This document shows positions 9,292 through 16,976 of a stretch of 64,000 nt of DNA, piece after piece. The notes beneath the pieces are model-generated. The model did not search any database and was not told where the DNA came from. It was given only the letters and a program-made list of their open reading frames with translations. The stretch covers positions 124,001 to 188,000 of the forward strand of contig CAWBPA010000017.1 in the NCBI GenBank assembly GCA_963790545.1. The letters run 5' to 3'. Position numbers and translations under genes: made by a program. This DNA is from DATBJG01 sp963790545. GTDB lineage: Bacteria; Acidobacteriota; Vicinamibacteria; Vicinamibacterales; JAMQPK01. Position 1 is the stretch's first letter. Each line of letters starts with the position of its first letter.

Positions 9292-9441
9292 GGACGCGGA
9301 TCTGTTTGAACGGGACGCGGATCGACGCGGATCCTCTCTTGGATTAACGGGACGCGGATCAACACGGAAAGGATCTTGGATCGGACGAGACGCGGATTGA
9401 TGCGGATCCGTCGGATCGGACGGGACGCGGATTCTCGCGCG
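9292..9441. repeat. GGGACGCGGATC short repeat cluster
   Basis: Four to five irregular units of roughly 36 bases carry GACGCGGATC or GACGCGGATT followed by a second CGCGGATC and a GGATC/TTAAC spacer. The same family occurs at 13822-13915 and, inverted, at 13964-14178. No coding potential is visible from 9240 to 9640. Confidence 0.8.
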
Positions 9442-9641
9442 ATGAACTGGTCGTTCTCTGTCGTGACCTGGGATTCAGATCATGGCCGTCCCACTGGTCC
9501 GGCACGGGAGTTGCTCCAGGGAACTTCCTCATCCGGCATTCAGCTGGATGAAACACTCCACCAAGCACGGGAGGCATTCTGTAGCCTCCCGACCAGCCAG
9601 TGGATATGTTGTGGATATGTTCAGGATGACCGAAGGCAGCG

Positions 9642-9863
9642 ATGCGGATCACAATCATCAGAAAGCCGGTTGGCCCTGTCGAGGGAATCGATGTGAGTTC
9701 GCTCCACGTGGGGATGGTCTACGAGGTCTCACATGAGTTGGCGAGTGCTCTTCTGCTTCTCGGCGAAGCTCAGGTAGAAATGCGGTGCGGGACGGATCGC
9801 AGATCCAAGGTCAGAACCACGGCGGAACGTCGTAACCGGCGCCCGTCGTTGAACGAAGTTTAG
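9642..9863 (+). CDS. Small conserved hypothetical protein
   Basis: 73 residues starting MRITIIRKPVGPVEGIDVSS, then LHVGMVYEVSHELASALLL and an Arg-rich tail. I recognise this opening (basic R-K-P beta strand, GxxYxVxxxLAxxLxxxG core) from small proteins near regulators in Acidobacteria and Deltaproteobacteria; none has a known role. There is no leader or membrane segment, so it is cytoplasmic. It stands alone between repeats and a convergent DUF3309 gene. Confidence 0.5.
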   Translation: MRITIIRKPVGPVEGIDVSSLHVGMVYEVSHELASALLLLGEAQVEMRCGTDRRSKVRTTAERRNRRPSLNEV

Positions 9864-9951
9864 AAGTGTCTCAAAAAGGGCGACAGACCGCTCAACCCCG
9901 GTGAGACTGCATTTGTCGGCTACAGCCGGGCTCCGCGAAGTGGCGAAGCCG

Positions 9952-10095
9952 TTAAAGTCGTCCTGTCAGCGCAAGAATCAGCAGGATGAGCAGGATGAGT
10001 CCCACGAGACCACCTCCAACACGTGGTCCGCCCGCATAGAAACCGCCGCCGCCCAGCACGACGAGCAGAATGATCAGGATCAGCAGCATGCTCAT
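9952..10095 (-). CDS. DUF3309 family small membrane protein
   Basis: 47 residues: MSMLLILIILLVVLGGGGFY, a Gly/Pro-rich bend (GGPRVGGG), then LVGLILLILLILALTGRL. Two hydrophobic helices joined by a glycine-rich turn are the DUF3309 pattern. GAGGAG six bases before the ATG fixes the start. The family is common in soil bacteria and tends to be stress-linked; its role is unknown. Confidence 0.85.
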   Translation of the reverse strand: MSMLLILIILLVVLGGGGFYAGGPRVGGGLVGLILLILLILALTGRL

Positions 10096-10537
10096 AGAAC
10101 GCTCCTCACTCGATTCGCGAGAGTCTAGAATGCGAGCACAGCTTAACGGCCACTGACCAGAAGCCTCAAGAGATTTGTGCGGTCGGATCTGGGCCGCCAG
10201 GACTAACGGACCCAATCAGGTTGGTCCTCGCCCAAAGCGGCCCCCGCGACGGTTTCGTCAGCGTTTGAGGGCTTGGCCACGTCCTCCGATCGCTTGCTCC
10301 GACATTCGCCTGGGTCTGCCCAGGCCGCAGTGTTCGAGATTGCGACAACAGAGCGGAGCTTTCATCGCGCCACAACCGAAGCAAGACGGGCGCCATGCCA
10401 GACAGTCTGGTCGTCTTTTTGCAACATGTCGCAATGGCGACACGGAACTGTCGGCCGGCTCGTCTCAGGTTTCGAGGCCGACGGGGCGGCACCCCTGCCC
10501 CGTAACCACGGATGCGGACAACGAAAAGAAAATCCCC

Positions 10538-11089
10538 GTGACGATACCGCGTGATAGACCCGCTGACCACCCTTCGATAACGGCGTCACGCGAAACCCCG
10601 TCGGATCGGAATATCAGTGCTATCGCGCGCCTCGAGCACGCGATTCTGGAGACGCATTCGATCGCCGATCGCCTGGCCGCTCGTATCACGCGAATCGCCG
10701 GCAGCGGTCCGGTGATTCTCGCCCATCTGATTGTTCTGACGGGCTGGATCGCCATCAACATAGGGGCCGTACCAGGGGTCAGACGGTTCGACGCGTTTCC
10801 TTTCGACCTGCTGACCGCGCTGGTGTCTGTCGAGGTGATCTTCTTGACACTCTTCGTGCTGCTGAATCAGAACCGGATGACGGTCGAGGCCGATCGACGG
10901 ACTCATCTCAATATTCAGATCGACCTTCTCGTCGAGCGCGAGATGACTCTGATCTTGCGGATCTTGAACGAGTTGTCAGTACGCCAGGGTCTGCCAAATC
11001 AGTTTACGGCTGAATTACAAGAGCTTCTGAAGGACACCAACGTGAGGGAGATCGCAGACAAGTTGGACAAGGCATTGCCCAGCACATGA
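10538..11089 (+). CDS. DUF1003 domain membrane protein
   Basis: I take the GTG at 10538 as start; the frame is open upstream to 10175 but that part is Arg/Pro-rich and unlike protein. The domain begins at RLEHAILETHSIADRLAARI, followed by GSGPVILAHLIVLTGWIAIN (helix 1), FDAFPFDLLTALVSVEVIFL (helix 2) and NQNRMTVEADRRTHLNIQID, the signature of DUF1003. The C-terminal 50 residues form a charged helix. This is an inner-membrane family of unknown function. It lies among other small membrane genes, which fits an envelope-stress setting. Confidence 0.87.
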   Translation: MTIPRDRPADHPSITASRETPSDRNISAIARLEHAILETHSIADRLAARITRIAGSGPVILAHLIVLTGWIAINIGAVPGVRRFDAFPFDLLTALVSVEVIFLTLFVLLNQNRMTVEADRRTHLNIQIDLLVEREMTLILRILNELSVRQGLPNQFTAELQELLKDTNVREIADKLDKALPST

Positions 11090-11154
11090 ACCTGCCATCG
11101 TATGAATAAAAACGTCCGCGCAGAGGCATTATCGCGTGCGGGCTCGAACACTGG

Positions 11155-11349
11155 TCACGCGGCGATAGACGTCGGAGCATGCCGGTCAGGATGAATAGCA
11201 GTCGTCTTCGCGATCGCGCGTTCTGCCATGTGCGACACCGGCGTCGGGGGCGCCATAAGGCAAAGCACTAACCAGAGAACCGCACGTGCTCCCGCAAGCC
11301 CGAGAGAACAGGACAGAGCGACGACGGCAGCCATGAAAACGAGATCCAT
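11155..11349 (-). CDS. Possible small membrane protein
   Basis: 64 residues beginning MDLVFMAAVVALSCSLGLAG with a second hydrophobic stretch (LWLVLCLMAPP) and a polar tail. The opening resembles very small KdpF-like membrane proteins, but the ribosome site is weak and the tail looks random. It follows the lmo0937-like gene on the same strand by 18 bases, which is the main support. Confidence 0.3.
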   Translation of the reverse strand: MDLVFMAAVVALSCSLGLAGARAVLWLVLCLMAPPTPVSHMAERAIAKTTAIHPDRHAPTSIAA

Positions 11350-11367
11350 GCGCGTGGCTCTGAGAAC

Positions 11368-11520
11368 TCAGACGACTGTTCGCCGGCCGCTGATGACACT
11401 CATCAGAAAGAGCACGACGGCAATCACCAGCAGAACATGCACGAACGCACCAACCGTGGACGGTCCGACAACGCCGAGCAACCACGCAACCAAAAAGATG
11501 AACGCTAACGTCAGTAGCAT
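11368..11520 (-). CDS. lmo0937/DUF5670-like small membrane protein
   Basis: 50 residues: MLLTLAFIFLVAWLLGVVG, then STVGAFVHVLLVIAVVLFLM and a basic end. The length, LLTLAxIFLVAWLLG opening and second helix VHxLLVIAVVLFL are those of the lmo0937 family. GGGAGGAAG lies before the ATG at 11520, which excludes the longer upstream reading. It is the third tiny membrane gene within 2 kb. Confidence 0.83.
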   Translation of the reverse strand: MLLTLAFIFLVAWLLGVVGPSTVGAFVHVLLVIAVVLFLMSVISGRRTVV

Positions 11521-11687
11521 CGCTCTTCCTCCCAGACTGTTGCCGTCGTCATTGCTTCGGCGGCCACGCGCCCACTCAATGCAAGAGCGACGCCAACCCT
11601 GACGGTCCTTAGAAGATGCGCGCTCCATCTGTTGACGACACTCGCGTGCTCAGCGAGGTGCGAGCGCGTCACGGGTGTGCAATAACG

Positions 11688-12905
11688 CTAGCGAGACTCT
11701 TCTAGTTGTTCCTGTTCGCCACGAATCTCTTGAGGAAGGTCGTCCGGCATCAGGACGGGTTCCGGCGCCAGGATCACGGCGCGTTCCATCACGTGCTCGA
11801 GCTCGCGCACGTTGCCGGGCCACCGATATCGAAGCAGGGCTTTGGCGGTCTGTGGGTGAATCGACGTGATTTCTCGTTGGTGCTGCGCCGTGAACCGGTC
11901 AAGAAACCGGTCTGCGAGCAGAGGAATGTCATCGGGCCGTTCGCGGAGCGGAGGGACCGCAATGGTGAGTGTGTTGATACGAAAGTAGAGATCCTCGCGC
12001 AGCTTTCCGTCCGTCAATGCCTTGTCCAGCTGCACGTTGGTCGAGCAGATCAACCGGAAGTTCGCCTTCAGCACCTTCGTGCCACCCACTGGTCGGAATT
12101 CTCGCTCTTGCAGTACGCGAAGGAGCTTGGCTTGAAGCCCTGGGGCCATCTCGCCAATTTCGTCCAAAAGAAGGGTGCCCCCTGCGGCCAGCTCCATCAG
12201 CCCCACTTTGTCTGACACCGCGCCCGTAAACGACCCACGCTTGTGACCGAAAAGCTCGGATTCGATGAGCTCACTTGGGATGGCCGCGCAATTGACCTTG
12301 ATGAACGGGCCCTTTGCACGTTTGCTCTGCTGGTGAATCGTCGCTGCCACAACCTCTTTCCCAGTGCCACTTTCGCCGTGTACGAGCACGCTCGCGTCGG
12401 TCGGTGCGACCGATTTGATGAATTGCAGGACTTGGCGCATTTGCGTACTTCGCGCGACGATGCTGCCAAAGGTCGTACAGTCCTCGACCGTGGCTTTGAG
12501 ACGTCGATTTTCAGCGGTCAGCCTGCGTTTCTCGATCGCTTTGGCCAGTGTGGCCAACAGCACCGACGGGTTGACCGGCTTTTCGACAAAGCTGAGCGCG
12601 CCTCGTTCCATGGCTTCGACGGCGACGGCAATGCTTCCGTGTGCGCTCACCACGACGATGGGAACTTCAGGACTCGAATCTCTGAAGGTTTGCAACAGTT
12701 CCAACCCGGCCACATCGGGAAGCATCAGATCCATGAGGACCACGTCAGGCCGCCATGTCTCGAGAGCCTCCCGCGCGTGTCCGCCGCTGTACGCCAGCTG
12801 AGCGACATATCCGTGTGGCTCGAGGAGAACCTTCAGGAATTCAGCGGCGTCAATCTCATCTTCGATGACCAGGATCCGACTTGCTCCGGAGGCGTTACCA
12901 GCCAT
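11688..12905 (-). CDS. Sigma-54-dependent response regulator lacking a DNA-binding domain
   Basis: 405 residues. A receiver domain (about 10-125) has the acidic pair IEDE, phospho-acceptor Asp in VVLMDLMLPD and Lys in FVEKPVNP. A linker leads to an AAA+ sigma-54 interaction domain: Walker A GESGTGKE, the sigma-54 loop as GSFTGA, Walker B LLLDEIGEM, and RWPGNVRELEHVMERAV. The protein stops 30 residues later at GEQEQLEESR with no Fis-type helix-turn-helix. The other frames past the stop contain none either, so this is not a simple frameshift. Such HTH-less activators work from solution or with a partner. No sensor kinase is adjacent. Confidence 0.93.
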   Translation of the reverse strand: MAGNASGASRILVIEDEIDAAEFLKVLLEPHGYVAQLAYSGGHAREALETWRPDVVLMDLMLPDVAGLELLQTFRDSSPEVPIVVVSAHGSIAVAVEAMERGALSFVEKPVNPSVLLATLAKAIEKRRLTAENRRLKATVEDCTTFGSIVARSTQMRQVLQFIKSVAPTDASVLVHGESGTGKEVVAATIHQQSKRAKGPFIKVNCAAIPSELIESELFGHKRGSFTGAVSDKVGLMELAAGGTLLLDEIGEMAPGLQAKLLRVLQEREFRPVGGTKVLKANFRLICSTNVQLDKALTDGKLREDLYFRINTLTIAVPPLRERPDDIPLLADRFLDRFTAQHQREITSIHPQTAKALLRYRWPGNVRELEHVMERAVILAPEPVLMPDDLPQEIRGEQEQLEESR

Positions 12906-13242
12906 GAAGTACCTGCCCCTCGCAGCTCACTTCGGGTTGATACAGGTTTCGGCGCCACGGCATGCTTGGCATCAAGTCTCGTCGTTCTGCCTGGAGTCGG
13001 TTCGTCATGATCAGGCGACGTCGGCCTGCCTCTGCCTAACGATACACCCTGGCCAGGTCCCCGCAATACATGAGCCAGTTGACGTCGACTCCAACACCCG
13101 ACCGGAACGGTGGGCCAGTCACGTCTCGCCTCTTGGGTGCAGCGTAATGGCACGGTTTCTGCTCGGTTGACCGTTGAAAGGACCGTGCGCCGCGCCGGCA
13201 AACTGCGTCCGCCCATGAACACGTCCCGTCAGGAGAACCGCA
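12906..13242. other. Intergenic region between divergent genes, nothing firm
   Basis: About 340 bases separate the regulator (minus) from the DUF2934 gene (plus). Open frames here have no recognisable protein character. It must hold the promoters of both genes, but I see no convincing sigma-54 (GG-N10-GC) or sigma-70 motif. Confidence 0.5.
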
Positions 13243-13704
13243 ATGACAAGGGACAAGGACCCTACAGACGAGCGACAGGCACTTTATTCGACCACGATCA
13301 GCACGCCGTCATCGGGAACCGGCGCCAGAGCGGTCACGACGCGCGACCCTGCTGAAATCCGCCGATGGGCGGCGCGGCATCGAGCCGAGCCGGCCACGGG
13401 AGAGGCAAGCGCGTCGGGTCCGGCTACCACACAGGTCACGGACGGTGGGACGGGCCTGCGTTTCAACTTTCCAGGGTTTGCGCCGTTTCGAGGGATTACC
13501 TGGAACGAATGGTTCGAGCATTTCGATCAGCACGGCCTGGCTTTCGTCTACGAAGAGGATGTCGCCGATCGAGCCTACGCGCTGTGGCAAGCTCGGGGAG
13601 CAGAACCTGGACACGATCGTGACGACTGGTTCGAGGCGGAACGCCAATTGGGTGGGTCCACAGGCCGGCCAATGGGACGATACCGGATCGTTCCGGCCAG
13701 ATGA
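13243..13704 (+). CDS. DUF2934 domain protein
   Basis: 153 residues; AGGAG precedes the ATG by seven bases. The first half has TTRDPAEIRRWAARHRAEPA, then RFNFPGFAPFRGITWNEWFE and the helix HFDQHGLAFVYEED. The C-terminal part VADRAYALWQARGAEPGHDR plus DDWFEAERQL is the DUF2934 motif. The DPAEIRRWAxxRxxxPA opening occurs with DUF2934 in Acidobacteria and cyanobacteria. It is cytoplasmic with no known activity. Confidence 0.82.
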   Translation: MTRDKDPTDERQALYSTTISTPSSGTGARAVTTRDPAEIRRWAARHRAEPATGEASASGPATTQVTDGGTGLRFNFPGFAPFRGITWNEWFEHFDQHGLAFVYEEDVADRAYALWQARGAEPGHDRDDWFEAERQLGGSTGRPMGRYRIVPAR

Positions 13705-13729
13705 CGCTCGGTGGCTACCCCGTCTCCTT

Positions 13730-13821
13730 AACGTGCGGCTCGTCCGCCCCGCGAGGCTGGCCACGACGGCGACGAGCTCGGTCGGCTCCACCGGCTTGGC
13801 GACGTGCGTGGCTCCGTCCAT
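13730..13821 (-). pseudogene. C-terminal fragment of a receiver domain
   Basis: The minus strand reads MDGATHVAKPVEPTELVAVV followed by ASLAGR. This matches the last strand and helix of a receiver domain, including the conserved Lys-Pro of AKPVEP. Nothing upstream restores the rest; the DNA before it is the ACGCGGAT repeat cluster. It looks like the remnant of a hybrid kinase or response regulator lost by rearrangement. Confidence 0.5.
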
Positions 13822-13915
13822 GGGACGCTGATCGCCGCGGATCTGCTTGCATTAACGGGACGCGGATGGACGCGGATCTGTTTAAGATCGGACGGGACGC
13901 GGATTCACGTGGATA
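13822..13915. repeat. GGGACGCGGAT repeat cluster, forward orientation
   Basis: Units carry GGGACGCGGAT, a second ACGCGGATCT and a TTAAC or AGATCGGAC spacer, as at 9292-9441. It faces the inverted cluster that follows. Confidence 0.78.
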
Positions 13916-13963
13916 AAACCTGACCGAGATCAGGAATGTCCCGCGCGCCGAAACGACCTTCGC

Positions 13964-14178
13964 GGTGATCCGCAGAGATCCGCCTTAATTCGCGTCTCGC
14001 CCAACCCAAAAGAGATCCGCGGTAATTCGCGTCCCGTCCAACCCGGGAGAGATCCGCGATGATTCGCGTTTCATCCAACCCAGGAGATCCGCGGGGATTC
14101 GCGTCCCGTAATTCAAGGAGATCCGCGCCGATCCGCGTACCGTCCAAGAAAGATCCGCGCCGATTCGCGTCCCTGTCC
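13964..14178. repeat. AGATCCGCG-GATTCGCGT repeat array, inverted orientation
   Basis: Six units of about 32-42 bases each carry AGATCCGCG, two or three variable bases, GATTCGCGT, then CCCGTCCAACC-like spacer. This is the reverse complement of the family at 9292 and 13822. The array ends next to the stop codon of the VOC gene. Confidence 0.85.
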
Positions 14179-14186
14179 GGCGAGCG

Positions 14187-14978
14187 CTACGCGTTCGGCA
14201 GTTTGATCACCGCAAACGCGGCCCCTTGTGGATCCGTGATGGTCGCCATCCGTCCAACGTTCGGAATGTCCATCGGCGGCACGATCACATTGCCACCCAG
14301 CTCCTTGGCGCGAGCAACGACCTTGTCGGTATCCTCAACCTGAAAGTACGGGAGCCAATGTGGCGGCATTCCCTGCATATCTTTGGTCATCTGCAGCACG
14401 CCGCCAGCCATTTTGTCCTGTCCTTTGAAGGTAAGGATGGTGTACGGCGTGGGACTGTCCCAAGGTTTCCCTGTCCAGTCGAAGAGGCTCGTATAGAACG
14501 CGACGGCTTTGTTCATGTCGTTCGTGTAGAGCTCGGTCCAGCAGAGCGCACCAACTTCGTTGATGCGTGTGGCGCCGGGATGCGACTTCGCTTGCCAGAT
14601 CGAGAAGATGGCGCCCGTCGGATCTTTGATGACGGCCATTCGGCCGGCGTCCATCACGTCGAACGGCCCGGCCATCAGGGTCCCATCCAGCGCGACTGCT
14701 TTCTGGACGATTTCGTCGGCGTTGGTGACGGCAACAAACGACGCCCAATGCGGCGGAACGCCCGCCTTCTTCTGCGCGTCCTGCATGGAGGCCATCGCCC
14801 CCACGTCGTTGCCTCCGACTTTCACCATCGTGTAGCTTCCGGCGTCCTCAGGCATGGGTACATCGCTCGGCTCCCAGTCCAGTAGCGCGGAGTAGAATGT
14901 TTTGGCGGCCTGGACGTCGCTCGTGCTCAGTTCCGGCCAGCAGAAGGTGCCGGCGGCATGTGCGGTAGTAACGGACAT
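14187..14978 (-). CDS. Two-domain VOC family protein (glyoxalase/bleomycin-resistance fold)
   Basis: 263 residues made of two similar halves. The first opens GTFCWPELSTSDVQAAKTFY and ends GRMAVIKDPTGAIFSIWQ; the second opens GALCWTELYTNDMNKAVAFY and ends GRMATITDPQGAAFAVIK. Each half has the paired beta-alpha-beta-beta-beta modules of the vicinal-oxygen-chelate fold. Glu/His metal ligands are not obvious in both halves, so the protein may bind ligands rather than catalyse. AAGGAG is six bases before the ATG. It is intact and monocistronic in appearance. Confidence 0.92.
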   Translation of the reverse strand: MSVTTAHAAGTFCWPELSTSDVQAAKTFYSALLDWEPSDVPMPEDAGSYTMVKVGGNDVGAMASMQDAQKKAGVPPHWASFVAVTNADEIVQKAVALDGTLMAGPFDVMDAGRMAVIKDPTGAIFSIWQAKSHPGATRINEVGALCWTELYTNDMNKAVAFYTSLFDWTGKPWDSPTPYTILTFKGQDKMAGGVLQMTKDMQGMPPHWLPYFQVEDTDKVVARAKELGGNVIVPPMDIPNVGRMATITDPQGAAFAVIKLPNA

Positions 14979-14996
14979 AGCGAACTCCTTTTCAAA

Positions 14997-15037
14997 AGGC
15001 AGAAGACAAAATACAGAAGACAGAATATAGAAGAGAC
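14997..15037. repeat. AGAAGACAGAATA short repeat
   Basis: Several copies of (C)AGAAGAC(A)AAATA/GAATA run between the VOC and XRE genes. A similar CAGAATTC-rich repeat lies upstream of the gene at 61050. Confidence 0.55.
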
Positions 15038-15045
15038 CGGGCCCG

Positions 15046-15867
15046 CTACGCCAGACCCTTCAGTCGGATTTCTGACACTTCATTTGCCGGAAAAAATGTC
15101 TCGATTCGCAACTCCTGCAGGGTGACGTCCTGCGGCGTGCCGAGGGTCATGATCGTACTGAAGAGCTGGAGTTCCAGCTCGTCCTTCCTGATTTGCACCG
15201 GCAAGAGCAGGTCTTTCGGTCCTGTGGGTGTCGATGCCCAATCGTGGGTATTCGGTTCATGATAAGCACGAACCTCGTCGATGAGTGCGGTGGCGGTTTG
15301 ATCGTCCTTCAGACCGCCCAACTCCCGCTCGGCCCTGGCTATGAGATGTGGCGATACCTCGTCCCAGTTGACGATGTAGCGCCGCACGCCGAGCGGATGA
15401 AATGCCATTCGCAGCAAGTTTGGTGTGCCATTGAGGAGCGACGGATCGACGAGCGGCGTCAACAGTCGAGTCGCCGCCGCATTGCCCATGAGGAGGTTTG
15501 AATACCGGTCGAGAACGACCGCTCCGTACGGTTGATGTCTGTCGAGAATGAACTGAAGCACCCCGCGGATATGGCTCATTTCATCGGCGACGAACGGTGT
15601 CTGCCGGTAGATGTGCGCGTACCCGCCTGCTTCGAGCAGCCGATTGCGCTCCCGAAGGGGCACGTCGAGTGTTTCCGCCAGGACGAGGAGCGCGTGTCGG
15701 CTCGGTTGGGTCTTTCCGGTTTCAATGAAGCTGACATGCCGCGTGGAAAAGCCTGCGCGCATTGCAAGGTCGAGTTGGCTCAATCCGCGAGCCGATCGCC
15801 ACTCGCGCAAGAGTCGGCCGAGTGAGGTCGCAGCGCGGGGCGCGTGTGAGGGTGCAGTGGCTGCCAT
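15046..15867 (-). CDS. XRE-type transcriptional regulator with MmyB-like ligand domain
   Basis: 273 residues. An N-terminal HTH (about 15-75) reads LGRLLREWRSARGLSQLDLA, then MRAGFSTRHVSFIETGKTQP and SRHALLVLAETLDVPLRERN. The rest (FILDRHQPYGAVVLDRYSNL, PLGVRRYIVNWDEVSPHLIA) matches the PAS-like MmyB ligand-binding domain of this family. These are single-domain-plus-sensor repressors or activators, often next to the gene they control. A 17-bp palindrome 35 bases upstream of the ATG and the divergent 4-TM gene suggest auto- and co-regulation. Confidence 0.9.
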   Translation of the reverse strand: MAATAPSHAPRAATSLGRLLREWRSARGLSQLDLAMRAGFSTRHVSFIETGKTQPSRHALLVLAETLDVPLRERNRLLEAGGYAHIYRQTPFVADEMSHIRGVLQFILDRHQPYGAVVLDRYSNLLMGNAAATRLLTPLVDPSLLNGTPNLLRMAFHPLGVRRYIVNWDEVSPHLIARAERELGGLKDDQTATALIDEVRAYHEPNTHDWASTPTGPKDLLLPVQIRKDELELQLFSTIMTLGTPQDVTLQELRIETFFPANEVSEIRLKGLA

Positions 15868-15901
15868 ACGACCATGCTACCCGCTCTGACGACCAGCAGC
15901 C

Positions 15902-15918
15902 ATTACCTGACAGGTAAT
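15902..15918. promoter_or_regulatory. Probable operator of the XRE regulator
   Basis: ATTACCTGACAGGTAAT is a perfect inverted repeat (8 + 1 + 8). It is centred in the 128-bp space between the divergent XRE gene and the four-helix membrane gene. Size, symmetry and position suit binding by an HTH dimer; that the XRE protein is the binder is inferred. Confidence 0.65.
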
Positions 15919-15995
15919 TGCGGGCGCGTCGCGTCGCGGCGGATGCTGGTTGAAGGGACATCACAGCCGCTCGCACAACGAAAGAAGGAGCCAAC

Positions 15996-16406
15996 ATGTC
16001 ATCGCATCGCATACTCCAAATCAACGCGGCCTCCACCGCAGCATGTGCTGCCGCGATTGTGGCAACGCGACAAATACTCCCTCCTCTCTTTGGCCTCGAC
16101 TCACCGTTCTTGCTCGACGTTCTGTCCGCGGGCTTTATCGCCTACGCCGGGGCCCTTGCCGTGGCTGCCGCCCGGCAGCCTGTCGGCCGTCATACCTTGA
16201 TGGCGTTTACGATTGCCGATGCTCTGTGGGTTGCGGGCAGTGTCGTTGTCCTGGTGCTCTTCTGGACCGAGCTGGCGCCCCTTGCACGAGTGCTCATGAT
16301 CGGGGTCGCTGTGATTGTGGAGGTGTTCGCGACGCTGCAGTTCCGCGCCGCGCAGTCGCAACATCCGGCCAGCCTGCAGGACCTGCGCCCGTCGACTGAA
16401 AACTGA
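15996..16406 (+). CDS. Four-helix membrane protein of unknown function
   Basis: 136 residues with four hydrophobic segments: ASTAACAAAIVATRQI, FLLDVLSAGFIAYAGALAVA, LMAFTIADALWVAGSVVVLV and VLMIGVAVIVEVFATLQF. AAGGAG lies six bases before the ATG. It is not a family I can name. Its position opposite the XRE regulator across a shared palindrome implies that it is the regulator's target. Confidence 0.78.
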   Translation: MSSHRILQINAASTAACAAAIVATRQILPPLFGLDSPFLLDVLSAGFIAYAGALAVAAARQPVGRHTLMAFTIADALWVAGSVVVLVLFWTELAPLARVLMIGVAVIVEVFATLQFRAAQSQHPASLQDLRPSTEN

Positions 16407-16451
16407 GAACTCAACTGAAAACTTCGAGATAATGTGCCTCCGGAGGCACAG

Positions 16452-16916
16452 ATGAGAGGTCGGCGCACACGAAAGGCATGGACAATCGGACTGGCCGTCA
16501 TGCTGACGACGTTGGGGACGGACCTTCAAGGTCAAAAGCCCTCGTCAGAACCACCGACCAGCCTTGAAGGCACCTCGTGGCAACTGGTACGTTTTCAGGC
16601 GGGCGACGACAAAACGCTCGATCCAGGCGAGCGAGTCAAGTACACCATCGCGTTCGCGACGGCCGGACGACTGACCATGCGCTTCGACTGCAATCGCGGC
16701 AACAGCACCTGGAAGGCTTCCGAACCGGGCCAGCTCGAGTTTGGCCCGCTGACAATGACACGGGTGCTCTGTGCGCCTGGATCGCTCTACGATCGGCTGG
16801 TGCAGGACATGGAGCACGTCCGGTCCTATTTCTTCAAAGGCCGCCGTCTGTTCTTGGCGTTGACGGGAGACGGAGGGATCTACGAATTCGAGCCGGTGCC
16901 GACGACGGCGCCTTGA
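16452..16916 (+). CDS. META domain (HslJ-like) secreted protein
   Basis: The ATG at 16452 is preferred over 16434 because CGGAGG sits six bases before it. The leader (KAWTIGLAVMLTTLGT) is followed by one META domain: LEGTSWQLVRFQAGDDKTL, TAGRLTMRFDCNRGNSTWK, LEFGPLTMTRVLCAPGSLYD and a last strand FLALTGDGGIYEFEPV. META proteins such as HslJ are small outer-envelope beta domains linked to stress or novobiocin resistance. It is convergent with the next gene. Confidence 0.87.
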   Translation: MRGRRTRKAWTIGLAVMLTTLGTDLQGQKPSSEPPTSLEGTSWQLVRFQAGDDKTLDPGERVKYTIAFATAGRLTMRFDCNRGNSTWKASEPGQLEFGPLTMTRVLCAPGSLYDRLVQDMEHVRSYFFKGRRLFLALTGDGGIYEFEPVPTTAP

Positions 16917-16976
16917 TGGTGATGACGAAGAAAGACTTGCACGCAGAGGACGCAGGGGCCGCGGAGCAGCTCCAGC

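Noticed and set aside
10175..10537. Upstream extension of the DUF1003 frame
   Set aside because: Arg/Pro-rich text without homology; the domain begins well after the GTG at 10538.
12833..13222. 129-residue minus-strand frame between the regulator and DUF2934 genes
   Set aside because: No ribosome site, low-complexity Arg/Thr/Pro text, and overlap with the regulator start.
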